Source: Bactericera cockerelli (taxonomy: Eukaryota > Arthropoda > Insecta > Hemiptera > Triozidae). From it: a stretch of DNA of 64,000 nt. The notes under the pieces were generated by a model. The model saw only the letters and a program-made list of their open reading frames with translations. It made no database searches and had not been told where the DNA came from. Where the stretch lies: assembly GCA_024516035.1 (NCBI GenBank), contig CM044961.1:30952060-31016059 (forward strand), in the 5' to 3' direction. Both the position numbers and the translations under genes were made by a program. Numbering within the stretch: the first letter of the stretch is position 1; each line of letters starts with the position of its first letter. Positions 31,503 to 40,179 of this stretch are shown one piece after another.

Positions 31503-31696
31503 TATTAGGCTTTATTAGGTAAGACTAAGTAAATTATACACAGTAAAATACAATGAAATTATAAAGAAAAAATAAATAGATTGAACAAAGAAAGAAGAAC
31601 AAAAAAGAGAATAAAACTAATGTCCTACCTAAAGGGCGGGGATTTATTGCCTGTGGCAATCTCTTCCACGGTTCCACTTAACCCTTATTATCCTTA
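31503..31696 (-). mobile_element. RepD retroposon with exact 22-bp target duplication
   Basis: TATCCTAGTCACAGTTTATT plus AT occurs at 31481-31502 and again, identical, at 31697-31718, bracketing 194 bp. This fixes the element boundaries and shows target-primed retroposition. The minus strand starts with a TAAGG-rich end, then GTGGAAGAGATTGCCACAGG, CAATAAATCCCCGCCCTTTA and GGTAGGACAT, then an A/T tail with CCTAATAAAGCC. There is no tRNA-like A/B box pair. The perfect duplication implies this is one of the younger insertions here. Confidence 0.85.
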
Positions 31697-31724
31697 TATC
31701 CTAGTCACAGTTTATTATCCTTAT

Positions 31725-31933
31725 AGTCAAATCAAGTGGTTAACGCGCTTGTCTGGTAATCCAGGTAGCGTAGTGGTCCGTTGGTTCAAATCTCACCCAG
31801 TGCATGAATTTTTGCTCATCAATTTCAGTTTTTAACCACATAATTATAAGACTCTGAGGGTTGAGTGGTAGAAAATGCTTTGAGCATTCACCTCGCCGGG
31901 TGGTTACCTTCCACTAAAGAGTGTTATTAATTT
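31725..31933 (+). repeat. RepA SINE, copy 7 (full length)
   Basis: AATCAAGTGGTTAACGCGCT, GTTGGTTCAAATCTCACCC, AGTGCATGAATTTTTGCTC, through CCGGGTGGTTACCTTCCACT and AAAGAGTGTTATTAATT. Confidence 0.85.
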
Positions 31934-31979
31934 TATATCCTTGTGAAAGTTTCATATCCTGACTATCTTTTTTTTATAT

Positions 31980-32075
31980 TCACCGTGGCAGGGTGGGTAG
32001 GCTTGCACGCACGGTGACTTGGGTTTACAGTAGCTCCTATTTCATGGCTACAAAACAGAAAAGGTATGAAACTCA
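31980..32075 (+). repeat. RepN/RepM-related SINE fragment
   Basis: CACCGTGGCAGGGTGGGTAG with GCACGCACGGTGACTTGGG resembles the RepN head. AGTAGCTCCTATTTCATGGC matches the end of RepM (40430-40450). This looks like another head/body combination. Confidence 0.45.
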
Positions 32076-32359
32076 TCTTTAAAAAAAAAATCTACAGTTT
32101 TAATATTTATAATGGTATACGTATACACTTGCATAAACAATCTTACATGGCGAAACAAGCAATAACAACAACCTTTAATAAATTTCCATTTTCAGCTCGT
32201 AGTTCAAGAGAGCAATAAAAAATGTAAAAATCAACAGCATTATTACTATAGTCTTACAGATATTAATTATTCAGTTGTTCCACCCCGAGGGAGACTTCTC
32301 CATTTAATTATTCCCACAAGAGCTCCTTAAAATTCATCCCAACTTTCTGCAAGATTTTC

Positions 32360-32760
32360 CCTTCCTTCGGTCTTTTTTCCCTCTTTTTTCTCTCCCATTC
32401 CTTCTTTCTATCTCTCTCTTTCTCACTCACTATATTTCTATCCCTCCCTCTTTCTATCTCTCTCTCTTTCTTTCCTAAACTCTTTCTATCTTTCCCTTTC
32501 TCTGTGCCTCCCTCTTTCTACCTCTCTCTATCCCTCCCTCTTTCTCCTTCACTATATTTCTATCCCTTCCTCTTTCTTTGTCTCTCTTTCTTTCTTAAAC
32601 TCTTTCTATCTCTCCCTCTCTCTATCCCTCCCTCTCACTCTGGTTCTTCCCTTGTTCACCCCCCCCCCCCTCTTTCTATCTCTTTATATTTCTTTCTTAA
32701 ACTCTATCTCTCCCTCTATCATTATTTTCCCTTTTGATTCTTCTATTTTCTCCACTCTTT
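32360..32760. repeat. (CT)n-rich tract with internal ~100-bp duplication
   Basis: Pyrimidine tract including a C10 run near 32660. CTAAACTCTTTCTATCT, CACTATATTTCTATCCC and TCCCTCTTTCT words recur as larger duplicated blocks. Confidence 0.8.
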
Positions 32761-32892
32761 CCCTTACCAACTTTTGAAACTTCGCTCATATTTTCCAACT
32801 TTCTCTTTCCTTCCTTCCTCATCTTTATCTCCCCTTTTCTAATATCTTACCCCCTGACGTACTTCGTTCATGTCTATCTATTTCTCGATAAA

Positions 32893-33003
32893 ATGGAGTT
32901 GTAACCTGGAGGTCGGTGGTTCAAGTCCTCGTTTCAGCGTGTAGATTTAGTAAAGCGAGTTTCAGTTGTTGTGATATCACGAAACTGATTAATACAAATA
33001 TGA
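32893..33003 (+). repeat. RepP SINE fragment (+)
   Basis: GTTGTAACCTGGAGGTCGGT then GGTTCAAGTCCTCGTTTCAG, TAGTAAAGCGAGTTTCAGTT and GTGATATCACGAAACTGAT. A second, headless fragment is at 33712-33790. Confidence 0.7.
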
Positions 33004-33157
33004 TAACTTATTTTTCGAATATGATTTTAACATTCTCTGTGTCCTCCACACATCCCTCCAGTCCTCTTTCTTCTTCTCTTTCCTTCTGATGTGGTTTTAA
33101 ATTTTACCTCTCTCCCTCATTTTCCCTTTCTTTCCTTTTCTCCTCTTCTTTCTTTGT

Positions 33158-33232
33158 TTTTTTTTTTTTTTTTTTTTTTCAGTCCGTCTTTTCCCAAACA
33201 TACTTGGGGTCGGCATTGTTCAACCTCATGAT
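33158..33232 (-). pseudogene. 3' terminus of an RTE-like LINE with poly-A tail (fragment 2)
   Basis: The minus strand reads NNADPKYVWEKTD, stop, directly followed by an A run (plus-strand poly-T at about 33158-33179). Terminal coding sequence abutting poly-A fits a LINE 3' end. It shares AGGTTGAACAATGCCGACCC with 2782-2872. Extreme 5' truncation. Confidence 0.45.
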
Positions 33233-33397
33233 TTTTTTTTTTACATAAGTACTTTCTTTCTTTATTAATTCAAAATACAATTTGAGGAAACTATATAATA
33301 CTTCAATTACTTCATACATACATAAATATATACAAATGGAATTAAATGAAAATATGAATGTTATTATATAATTCTCGTGTTGGGCTATACAAACATG

Positions 33398-33401
<4 letters not shown>

Positions 33402-33440
<39 letters not shown>
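33402..33440. repeat. Poly-A homopolymer, 39 nt
   Basis: Uninterrupted A run; possibly a retroposon tail or an assembly-sensitive homopolymer. Confidence 0.9.
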
Positions 33441-33442
<2 letters not shown>

Positions 33443-33499
33443 ATGGAATTATAGTAGAGAAAGTTATTATTGATTAGTGTAATCTCACGATTGAGGTTC

Positions 33500-34260
33500 A
33501 ATCTCAACCATTTCTTTCTTTGTTATACCATTGCAATCCTCTTTCCCAAGCTTCACTTCTTCAATCCTTTCTTTGTTCTATACTCTTCCTCTTCTTTCTC
33601 CACATCTTACTAGCTCCTTTCCTTCTTTTTCACTTTTAAAACCTTGCACTTCTCCTGCTTTTCCTAACCGACTATCTTCATCTTTCCTTACTCTTCCTCT
33701 GTTACATCCGGTTTCAGCGTGGATTTATTGAATTGCGTTTGAGTAATAGTGATATCACAAATGTGATTCACACTGATATATTATGATAATACATATGTAC
33801 ATTTACTGAACTTAGTTATTACAAGTAAAACACCTCATCCATATTGATACTTGATGGCAAAGAGCTCAATATGCTCGCAGCATTATAATATTTGTGATAA
33901 CTAAATATTATAATTTTAAACCACCCTTCTTCTTCTCGTAAACCTCTTCCTTCCTCCCTTTTCCTCCTTTTTCTTCTCGTGTTCTTTCTCCATTATTTCT
34001 CTCCTCCTCTATTACATTTATTATTATTTCTGCTCCTTCCTCTCTTTCTCCAGTAGTTCCAGATTCTTCCCTCTCCTCCTCTTTATCTTTTATTAAAATT
34101 TCAAACTTATCCTCTTCCTACTCCAACGTGCTCTCCTATATTTATCTCCCTTTTCTTTCTATCTTTCTTTTACCTTCATCTCCTCTCTCTCTCCTTTACC
34201 TCCTTCTCTTCTCCTTCTCTTTCCCAATGTCTATCTGCTTCACGATATCTTTCACTTTTT
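33500..34260. repeat. T/C-biased low-complexity region
   Basis: TTCTTC/TCCTCT-rich sequence with a headless RepP fragment (33712-33790) in the middle. No ORF of ordinary composition. Confidence 0.6.
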
Positions 34261-34284
34261 CAAAGTTAGTTCAGCATGAATGGA

Positions 34285-34630
34285 GCCAGTCTTAATGTTC
34301 ACTTCCCGAATGCTGATTGAACTTCACAGCTTGTTCATCAGCACGCCTCTTCGGTCCCTGATTTGTTTTTTTCATCTTGAATCAGCACGTTTTTTCAGTT
34401 TTCGTTTGCTGGTTTTAACTTACATCCTGAATGCTGGTTAAATCCCAGTTCAGTAAGTACCCCTCTTCGGTTCCTCCGGTTTGCTGATTTGTTCATTTTT
34501 TATCCTAATGGAAGTTCCCAGTTTGTTCTTCGTCAGCATACCTCTTCAGTTCCATTGGTTTGCTCATTTGTTTATATTCATCTCGACTGTTGATTATTTT
34601 TTAGCTTGTTCAGCACCTCTTTTTTAATTT
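34285..34630. repeat. Degenerate tandem repeat, ~75-78-bp unit
   Basis: CCTCTTCGGTTCC-like motifs recur at about 34346, 34392, 34463, 34541 and 34616, each followed by a GGTTTGCTGATTTGTTCAT-like text and a GAATGCTG(A/G)TT element. Four to five diverged units. Confidence 0.6.
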
Positions 34631-35000
34631 GGATTTAACGTCGCTTTCAACTGTCATATCACAACGGGGGTGTATTCTGCATTCGCAGGAAACTCACATA
34701 CCAGCTACCCACATTAACCTCACCCAGGCTGGGTTGGGCCGGATTTATTTATTTATCGTATGGCTTTATTACACATCTCAAAATGAGAAAACTTATGTAA
34801 TAAAATAAAATTGATCAGGAAATCTGATGGCAGTGATTGTCTGATCGCCAAAATTGTCAGTACCGTAGCCGCATGTCAATGCGTTGCCCAGGGTGAACCA
34901 CGAAGAGGCGTACTAACATTTCACCTCGGTTGGGACGGAATGCCAGCATCATGAAGTCTTCACCTCGCTAGACGTTGCTTAACTTCGGTGATCCTGCGAG
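34630..35000 (-). repeat. RepF SINE, 5S-derived head (copy 3), interrupted
   Basis: The head on the minus strand is CTCGCAGGATCACCGAAGTT then AAGCAACGTCTAGCGAGGTG. The body resumes left of 34744 (CCCAACCCAGCCTGGGTGAG, GTTAATGTGGGTAGCTGGTA) and ends with AAAGCGACGTTAAATCC. A 184-bp insert (34744-34927) splits it. Confidence 0.8.
34744..34927 (-). mobile_element. 184-bp retroposon inserted in RepF
   Basis: Flanked by GGTTGGGCCGGA (34732-34743) and GGTTGGGACGGA (34928-34939), a 12-bp target duplication with one mismatch. The minus strand ends in a (TAAA)n tail (TTTATTTATTTA at the left edge) after GTGTAATAAAGCCATACGAT, which has a polyadenylation-like signal. The 5' text CCGAGGTGAAATGTTAGTAC was not recognised elsewhere. 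It is a short retroposon or truncated LINE of unknown class. Confidence 0.7.
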
Positions 35001-35004
35001 ACCC

Positions 35005-35128
35005 AGTGCAAATCACTTTTGCAATATCACAACTACTCAAACTCGCTTTGCTAAATCTTCGCTGAATCCGGGACTTGGACCACCGACCTCCACGTTACCG
35101 ATCAAGCTACTGAGGTCGGTTATTTTAT
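35005..35128 (-). repeat. RepP SINE (-)
   Basis: AATATCACAACTACTCAAAC, TCGCTTTGCTAAATCTTCGC, GGACTTGGACCACCGACCTC and GATCAAGCTACTGAGGTCGG. The head is complete. Confidence 0.75.
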
Positions 35129-35142
35129 ACAAACAGCTGTGC

Positions 35143-35545
35143 ATTGTTAGTCAAGTGGTTAACACGTTCGTTACCGAACGGCCATATGTGGATGTTTTTG
35201 TGTTTTTCTCTGGGACCGAAAACACACATGTGGCTGTTATCAAAATTTTAACGAGGGACCGGACATCCATATATGGCCTTTTTGAGGTAGGTTGTTAGTA
35301 TTAGAACAGATATAGGATCGATTCTTGTACAAATACGATGCCAAATCTGCAACAACAAAAAAAATTTGGTCCCCAGGATGCAACATTGCAACAGCGACTT
35401 TACCGCCCGGTCCCTACGTAAAACTTGAAAAATTTGGCTTGGTAACGAACGTGTTAAGGCGCTAGTCTGGTAATCCGGGTAGCGTAGGGATCCGTTGGTT
35501 CAAATCCTACCCAGTGCATGAATTTTTCCTCAATCATTTATTATT
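35143..35545 (+). repeat. RepA SINE, copy 8, interrupted by a TTAA-flanked MITE
   Basis: GTCAAGTGGTTAA is cut at 35162 and resumes at 35454 as TTAAGGCGCTAGTCTGG. The rest of the head (GTTGGTTCAAATCCTACCC, AGTGCATGAATTTTTCCTC) follows and the 3' half is missing. Confidence 0.85.
35163..35453. mobile_element. piggyBac-like MITE, 291 bp, TTAA target
   Basis: Terminal inverted repeats CACGTTCGTTACC and GGTAACGAACGTG (13 bp, perfect), flanked on both sides by TTAA (35159-35162, 35454-35457). The same four bases are the natural TTAA of the RepA head, so this is a clean insertion. TTAA duplication with CAC-type ends is the signature of piggyBac-superfamily elements; Kolobok also uses TTAA. No transposase coding. 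Single copy in the window. Confidence 0.8.
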
Positions 35546-36059
35546 ATTATACATAATGTGAAACATCCTCAGACCTATACCACCAGAGTTCGACACACGT
35601 GCGTGCAGACTGAGTGAACTACCCAAGTAACCACTCTTTCCTCGCTGACTTGCATGAAGATTGAAATGTTCAGAACACAAAGGAGGAATAGTAAGCAGAA
35701 ATTATATCAAAGAGATGTTGGCTAAAGAAAGAAGGAGATTAGCTTTGGGTGGAAGAGATTGCCAAAGGAAATTTAAAAGATTTCGGCGACATAAGTAGGT
35801 GGGAAAAGATCAAAGGGCCGAAGAAAGGCCGAAGTGAAGTTGGGATTTCCAGGAATAACGTTGGAGACATGGAAATAGATCCGGTAGGATTTCGAGGAAA
35901 TTCGGGGTTAAATGACATAGATTAATTTGATTGAAAAGTGGTTCTTTTGAAGCAACATGAAACTTTCTACAATGCAGGATATGCAGCTTGTGTTCTGTAC
36001 TTTGCAAAAGTATTGAACACGAGATTGGCAGTTCTTGAAATCAGTACAGTGAAAGAGTG
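35546..36059. other. No gene recognised; small RepD-like fragment
   Basis: TTGGGTGGAAGAGATTGCCA at 35746-35765 is a RepD head fragment. The rest is unassigned. Confidence 0.45.
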
Positions 36060-36243
36060 GATTATTTGTTATTATATTACGCTTTAATAATAAGGACAAA
36101 CAGACAATTACAAGTTAATATACAAAATTGGAAACAATATAAGAAGAAGAAAAGAAATAAAAAGAAAAAAATAGAAGAATTTGAAGAAAAAAATTAACAC
36201 ATGTACAGGGCGGGGTTATTGGCAATCTCTTCCACCCAACGCT
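36060..36243 (-). repeat. RepD retroposon, copy
   Basis: The minus strand starts AAGCGTTGGGTGGAAGAGAT then TGCCAATAACCCCGCCCTGT. The AT-rich tail ends near TTATTAAAGCGT. One half of the hairpin is deleted in this copy (TGCC joined directly to AATAACC). Confidence 0.75.
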
Positions 36244-36384
36244 TCAGAGAATTCTGCACATATGAGTGACAAGAGACAAGCAGTTGAAGATTGAAGACAC
36301 AACATCGGATACCAGGATATGAACGAAAGAACTTTTAGACTTTCATGTAAAATAAGTGATCAAAATAATAACCGAAATCAGTAG

Positions 36385-36505
36385 TTTGATCGATAAGGCG
36401 GTGGACTTGTGGCCTGGAGGTCGGTGGTTCAAGTCCCGGTTTCAGCAAAGATTTATTAAAGTGCATTTGAATAGCTGTGATTAACACACATATGATAACT
36501 TTAAC
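36385..36505 (+). repeat. RepP SINE (+), well-preserved head
   Basis: AGTTTGATCGATAAGGCGGT, GGACTTGTGGCCTGGAGG and GTGGTTCAAGTCCCGGTTTC. The body retains GATTTATTAAAGTGCATTTG and ACATATGATAACTT. Confidence 0.75.
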
Positions 36506-36765
36506 TTAACTTATTGAACAAAATTCATGAACAAATATTGAAATCATTTGAACAAACATCCTTATTCTTATATACCTGAAGAGTTTTTTCAAGAAAGGCT
36601 AAAGATAATGTTATGCCAATGATAATGAATTCAGGAACTCCCGAGAAAACTCCCAGCCTATTGTTCTAGAAAGTTTACGAAAACAACCTAGATATACCTA
36701 CCTACTTCTGTTTTTCAAATCATTGAGTTGTGTCAGGTAAAGATGTAATTTCTTCTCACTGTCAC

Positions 36766-37021
36766 AGGCGCGGCTGGTGCTAAGGAACTGCGGAACTGCA
36801 ACACCCCCAGACGAAAAATAGAGGACTTTCTCAAGTCCTAGCTCGTATACAATGAAAATCACCACACATTTCTAGAATAACTAATGCATACTTATTATGA
36901 TTGGTATGGTAAACAAACTCAAACTCTTCAGATACTGAAAGAGCTACTCTATGTATCCCATTTTAGTCCGGTGTGCGAGTATGTGGCAGCACCCCAAAAC
37001 ATTTTCCCACCGGCCGCGCCT
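36766..37021. mobile_element. Small TIR transposon (AGGCGCGG termini), 256-bp copy
   Basis: Terminal inverted repeats AGGCGCGGCTGGTG and CACCGGCCGCGCCT match at 13 of 14 positions. The interior shares CTAAGGAACTGCGGAACTGC, CACCCCCAGACG and TATGGTAAACAAACTCAAAC with the copy at 10954, but has about 40 bp more near the right end. The flanks TCACTGTCAC and GGTCTGTCAT align at six of ten positions (core CTGTCA), compatible with an eroded 10-bp duplication. Confidence 0.7.
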
Positions 37022-37468
37022 GGTCTGTCATATGGTTTTTTGACATCTACACTATTTTGTGACATCGCATCGAATGCTGTTTTGACATTTACACAGATTT
37101 CCAACACGCTTACAACTTCTCTGACACTGACAATAGCACAGACAACACTTGCGCAAATTCTTTGACATCGGCGTGGAATTTGAAAACTTCACAACGTTTT
37201 TGACATCTGCATAAATTTTTGAAAACTTCAAGATTGACAAAGAAGATGTTTGTTGTGTTTTAGTATCTTCGTTGTTCCGAATGTTTCGATATTTTGTTCT
37301 GATTTGACGTCGAAAGTTTCCGAGATGTCACTCTCATAAGAAGAACGGATTGGGGTTTCTAGGAGTCATTGAGGAGCGTGGTTTATTTTATATGAACTTC
37401 TATTACAAATGCGGAAGTACCAGGATTACAACAAATACAAAACAAAACCGTCCCTAATCCTAGATATA
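37022..37468. other. Unassigned, with TTTGACATCTRCA-like repeats
   Basis: TTTTTTGACATCTACAC, TTTTGACATTTACACAGATT, TTTGACATCGGCG and TTTTTGACATCTGCATAAAT recur between 37040 and 37230 as loose ~50-60-bp repeats. The 93-codon frame here is an accident of these. Confidence 0.4.
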
Positions 37469-37750
37469 CAGGGTGTCCCACCAAAGTTCGACACGGTTTA
37501 CTCTGATCATTTTTTTGATATCTTGAACTTTTTGGAACCCGGCCCCAATTTACCGGATATTTTGGGGGGACCCGCTTGGACTAACTTTTTTTTATTCACC
37601 CTAGATGGGGGTTGTGACATATAAAATCCAATGATTTTGAGGTGCTGATTACGAATTTGACGTTCATTTTTAACTATCTGTTACCGTTTCGTCACCAGTG
37701 GCGGAATTCGACTTCTTTTTGGGGGATAAGGAAAGTCGTGTGATGTTTAC
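37469..37750 (+). repeat. RepG repeat, copy 1 (TA-CAGGGTGTCCC end)
   Basis: Begins CAGGGTGTCCCACCAAAGTT after TA, like the fold-back element ends. It continues with TTTTTTTGATATCTTGAACT, GGGGGACCCGCTTGGACTAA and CACCAGTGGCGGAATTCGAC. Copy 2 at 54283-54550 lacks the CAGGGTG end. The matching right terminus was not found, so this is half of a Tc1/mariner-type element or an independent repeat. Confidence 0.65.
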
Positions 37751-37808
37751 ACCTACCATCGTTCACTGTCTGGCTACTGGCTACCATCGTTCACGATGAC
37801 GCCACCCT
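37751..37808 (-). repeat. RepC end fragment, copy 5
   Basis: CTACCATCGTTCACTGTC then GGCTACCATCGTTCACGATG and ACGCCACCCT. Only the first ~45 bp of RepC, with a small internal duplication. Confidence 0.7.
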
Positions 37809-37816
37809 ATATTTTT

Positions 37817-37866
37817 AACTAAAAGGCCGGATTATTGCGTATGGCAATCTCTTCCACCCAACCCTT
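37817..37866 (-). repeat. RepD head, copy joined to RepF
   Basis: The minus strand reads AAGGGTTGGGTGGAAGAGAT then TGCCATACGCAATAATCCGG. A 60-80-bp spacer (TATGTATATGAGAGTCCTCT) separates it from the RepF at 37925; the same arrangement occurs at 49411-49878. Confidence 0.8.
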
Positions 37867-37924
37867 TATGTATATGAGAGTCCTCTCACATGTACATATA
37901 ATAGTTGTTGGTTGGTGCCATCAG

Positions 37925-38140
37925 GTGGTCAAAGGTCAGCGTCGATGGCGTGTTGAATGCACCGGTTCTCGTCGGATCACCGAAGTTAAGCAACGTCCAG
38001 CGAGGTGAAGACTTCATGATGCTGGCACTCCGACCCATCCTTGGGCGAGGTTAATGTGGGTAGCCGGTTTGTGAGTTTCAAGCGAATGGAGGGTAACAAC
38101 ACCTCCGACCCAGCTGTTGAAAGGAACGTAAAACCCAATA
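37925..38140 (+). repeat. RepF SINE with the best 5S-rRNA-like head
   Basis: The head reads GTGTTGAATGCACCGGTTCT, CGTCGGATCACCGAAGTTAA and GCAACGTC. This aligns with animal 5S rRNA positions of about 20-65 (box A of the internal promoter) with only a few differences. The 5S-like text decays after about 38005 into GGTGAAGACTTCATGATGCT. The body follows with GGCGAGGTTAATGTGGGTAG, CAAGCGAATGGAGGGTAAC and GAACGTAAAACCC. A 5S-derived head defines the SINE3 class. It is not a functional 5S gene. Confidence 0.85.
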
Positions 38141-38623
38141 ATATATAAATAAAATTAAGGAACATATGAGATAGGCAATTGTATACAATTATGATTTTTA
38201 AACTAGATTTTTTTTAGAAGGGTTCTTTCTGATATGAAACATATTATATCCATACTGATTCTCACTAATAAAATATATCCATGCAATAATCATTATGATG
38301 ATGCTTGAAACTATCTCCCACTTAGGCGCAACATAAATGAAATATATGAAGTGGATTATCGCCATAGAAACTCTAATAGACTATGAGCCATTTCTGTTGA
38401 AATATCCATTATTAATCTCTTGAAAACGTTATTTTGATAGCTGAAACTGTATTAATATTAATGTATTGAGTACCCTTATAACTCTTTTTACTCTTTATCA
38501 ATTCTATTGATTAATTTAATGACTTTGGGTGAGCAGATGTTATAATTTACATATGCCTGCATACATAATTAAGTGCCAATTATACGAAGTATATTATTGA
38601 GCCCCATTATTAGGTAATATTGA
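38141..38623. other. No feature recognised
   Basis: AT-rich spacer, no supported element. Confidence 0.4.
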
Positions 38624-38865
38624 TCTATCTATATCTATAAAACTCAAATCTGTGCGTGTCGCGTGTCTGTCTGGCTGAATATGTACTTTTAGGGGTTGTC
38701 TGTTTATAATACCATAGCCCAAACGGTAACAGATACTGAAATTTTCATGAGAGTTGACCCCCTCTCCAAACCACCGTCAAACTACTTAGAAAATTTTAAT
38801 ATCTATTACCATTTTCAAGATAAACACTAAAAAGCACCGTAGCGAAGCACGGGTGAAGCAGCTAG
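38624..38865 (+). mobile_element. Helitron-like non-autonomous element, copy 3
   Basis: Starts TCTATCTATATCTATAAAAC after an A and ends GCACCGTAGCGAAGCACGGG, TGAAGCAG then CTAG before T. The 3' hairpin CCGT-AGCGAAGC-ACGG lies about 13 nt from the end. It shares the end style of the copy at 27027. No coding remnant. Confidence 0.7.
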
Positions 38866-38989
38866 TACCACATAAGAATCTTATATTCGCCAGATGTTCT
38901 CGATTTTTGAACCCTCGATTTGATTTCCTAACTAACCCTTTTAACATTTCTGCCAGTGATCAGAAATTTTATTTTGAAATAAATTAGAA

Positions 38990-39140
38990 TGTCACTGAAG
39001 TTAAGCAACGTTCAGCGAGGTTAGGATTTACATGGGTGAAAATTCAAATTTGAACTCTCGTGATACTGGCTATGTCCGGCCCAATTCAGGCTGGGTGAGG
39101 TTAATTTAGGTATCCGATTAGTGAGTTTCCAGAGAATGGA
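38990..39140 (+). repeat. RepF SINE with truncated 5S-like head
   Basis: GTCACTGAAGTTAAGCAACG then TTCAGCGAGGTTAGGATTTA is 5S-like. The body follows with CAATTCAGGCTGGGTGAGGT, TAATTTAGGTATCCG and TTTCCAGAGAATGGA. Confidence 0.75.
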
Positions 39141-39147
39141 ATTCTAT

Positions 39148-39335
39148 CACATTACTTATACTGCCCGATTAAGGCTATTAGGTCTCTTTATTCCAGGAGT
39201 AAGCCCAAGACGTATTATTATGTGCTAAAAATACCAAATGGGAGGAGAACTTGCCATGTCCCGACTGGGTTTCAAACCCACGACCTCTGGATTAGCAGAC
39301 AGACGGCTTGACATTTGAGCTATCGGGACATACAG
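39148..39335 (-). repeat. RepB SINE, copy 3
   Basis: The minus strand reads TGTCCCGATAGCTCAAATGT, GTGGGTTTGAAACCCAGTC, GGGACATGGCAAGTTCTCC and ends TTAATCGGGCAGTATAAGTA. Confidence 0.8.
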
Positions 39336-39948
39336 TAGTTTCAGTACTACCGGTGCGGTGGTAAACTGAACTACCGGTGGTAAAATGGCGCCTTTACCAC
39401 CAATGACGTATACGATTATACGATCGTATACACCAATCACCTATACGATTCGCCACTGTTTTTAATCTATTAAATCTATGTATGGAATCTCGCGACACAA
39501 CAAAGCCCCGGTGCAATTCACAGGCTAAAAATACATATCGGAAACTATTTCCCGTGTGGAAGCTGAGAGCGATAATGACATCATTAAAGTGTGACGTCAC
39601 ACCAGGAATCTCCGTGAAATGTTTTTTTTGGACTGACATTAAAAATTCATTGTCTCGATTTTGGATTTCGCTGTGTCATTTTTTTTTTTCAAGGTTCCAT
39701 AATACATACCTACATATACTGGCGTGGCGTGGCGTGGCGTAGGTATAGATTTCTGATGGAGAAGGTTCAGGATTAAAAAGTGGATAGGAAGATATATTTT
39801 CCTCCCTTATAAAAGAAAAATGATTTTTCTTTGTGTTATTATGTTACAATTTTATTGGGTATACCCTTACAAACAACTGTAACGAAGAATCATAGGACTT
39901 AACAACCACTTTAATTTACAAAATATTGTATTAATTTTTGCAATTATT
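39336..39948. other. Unassigned; short (GGCGT)n at 39721-39740
   Basis: An ACCGGTGCGGTGGTAAA / ACTACCGGTGGTAAA duplication lies near 39349-39382 and a four-copy GGCGT microsatellite near 39721. The opposed open frames at 39394-39639 and 39482-39742 are overlapping readings of the same DNA with no recognised domain. Confidence 0.4.
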
Positions 39949-40143
39949 ATTATTATTATTATACAATGCTTTATTAGGTATAAATGGACATTATGTACAT
40001 AGAAATAATTAATTTAACAATGAAAAAAATGGAAACAATATATACAATGAAAATGAAACAGAATTGAAAATATATAAAAACATAAGTCCTAACTAAAGGG
40101 CGGGGTTATTGCCTATGGCAATCTCTTCCACCCAACCCTTATT
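39949..40143 (-). repeat. RepD retroposon, full-length copy
   Basis: The minus strand reads AAGGGTTGGGTGGAAGAGAT, TGCCATAGGCAATAACCCCG and CCCTTTAGTTAGGACTTA, with an AT-rich tail ending CCTAATAAAGCATTGTATAA. The hairpin stem ATTGCC/GGCAAT is intact. Confidence 0.85.
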
Positions 40144-40179
40144 TTGCAATGATTATTTTAATTGTTATTATTATTAATA

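Noticed and set aside
37946..38010. Functional 5S rRNA gene
   Set aside because: Only the first half of 5S is recognisable and the C-box half is lost; it is fused to the RepF body.
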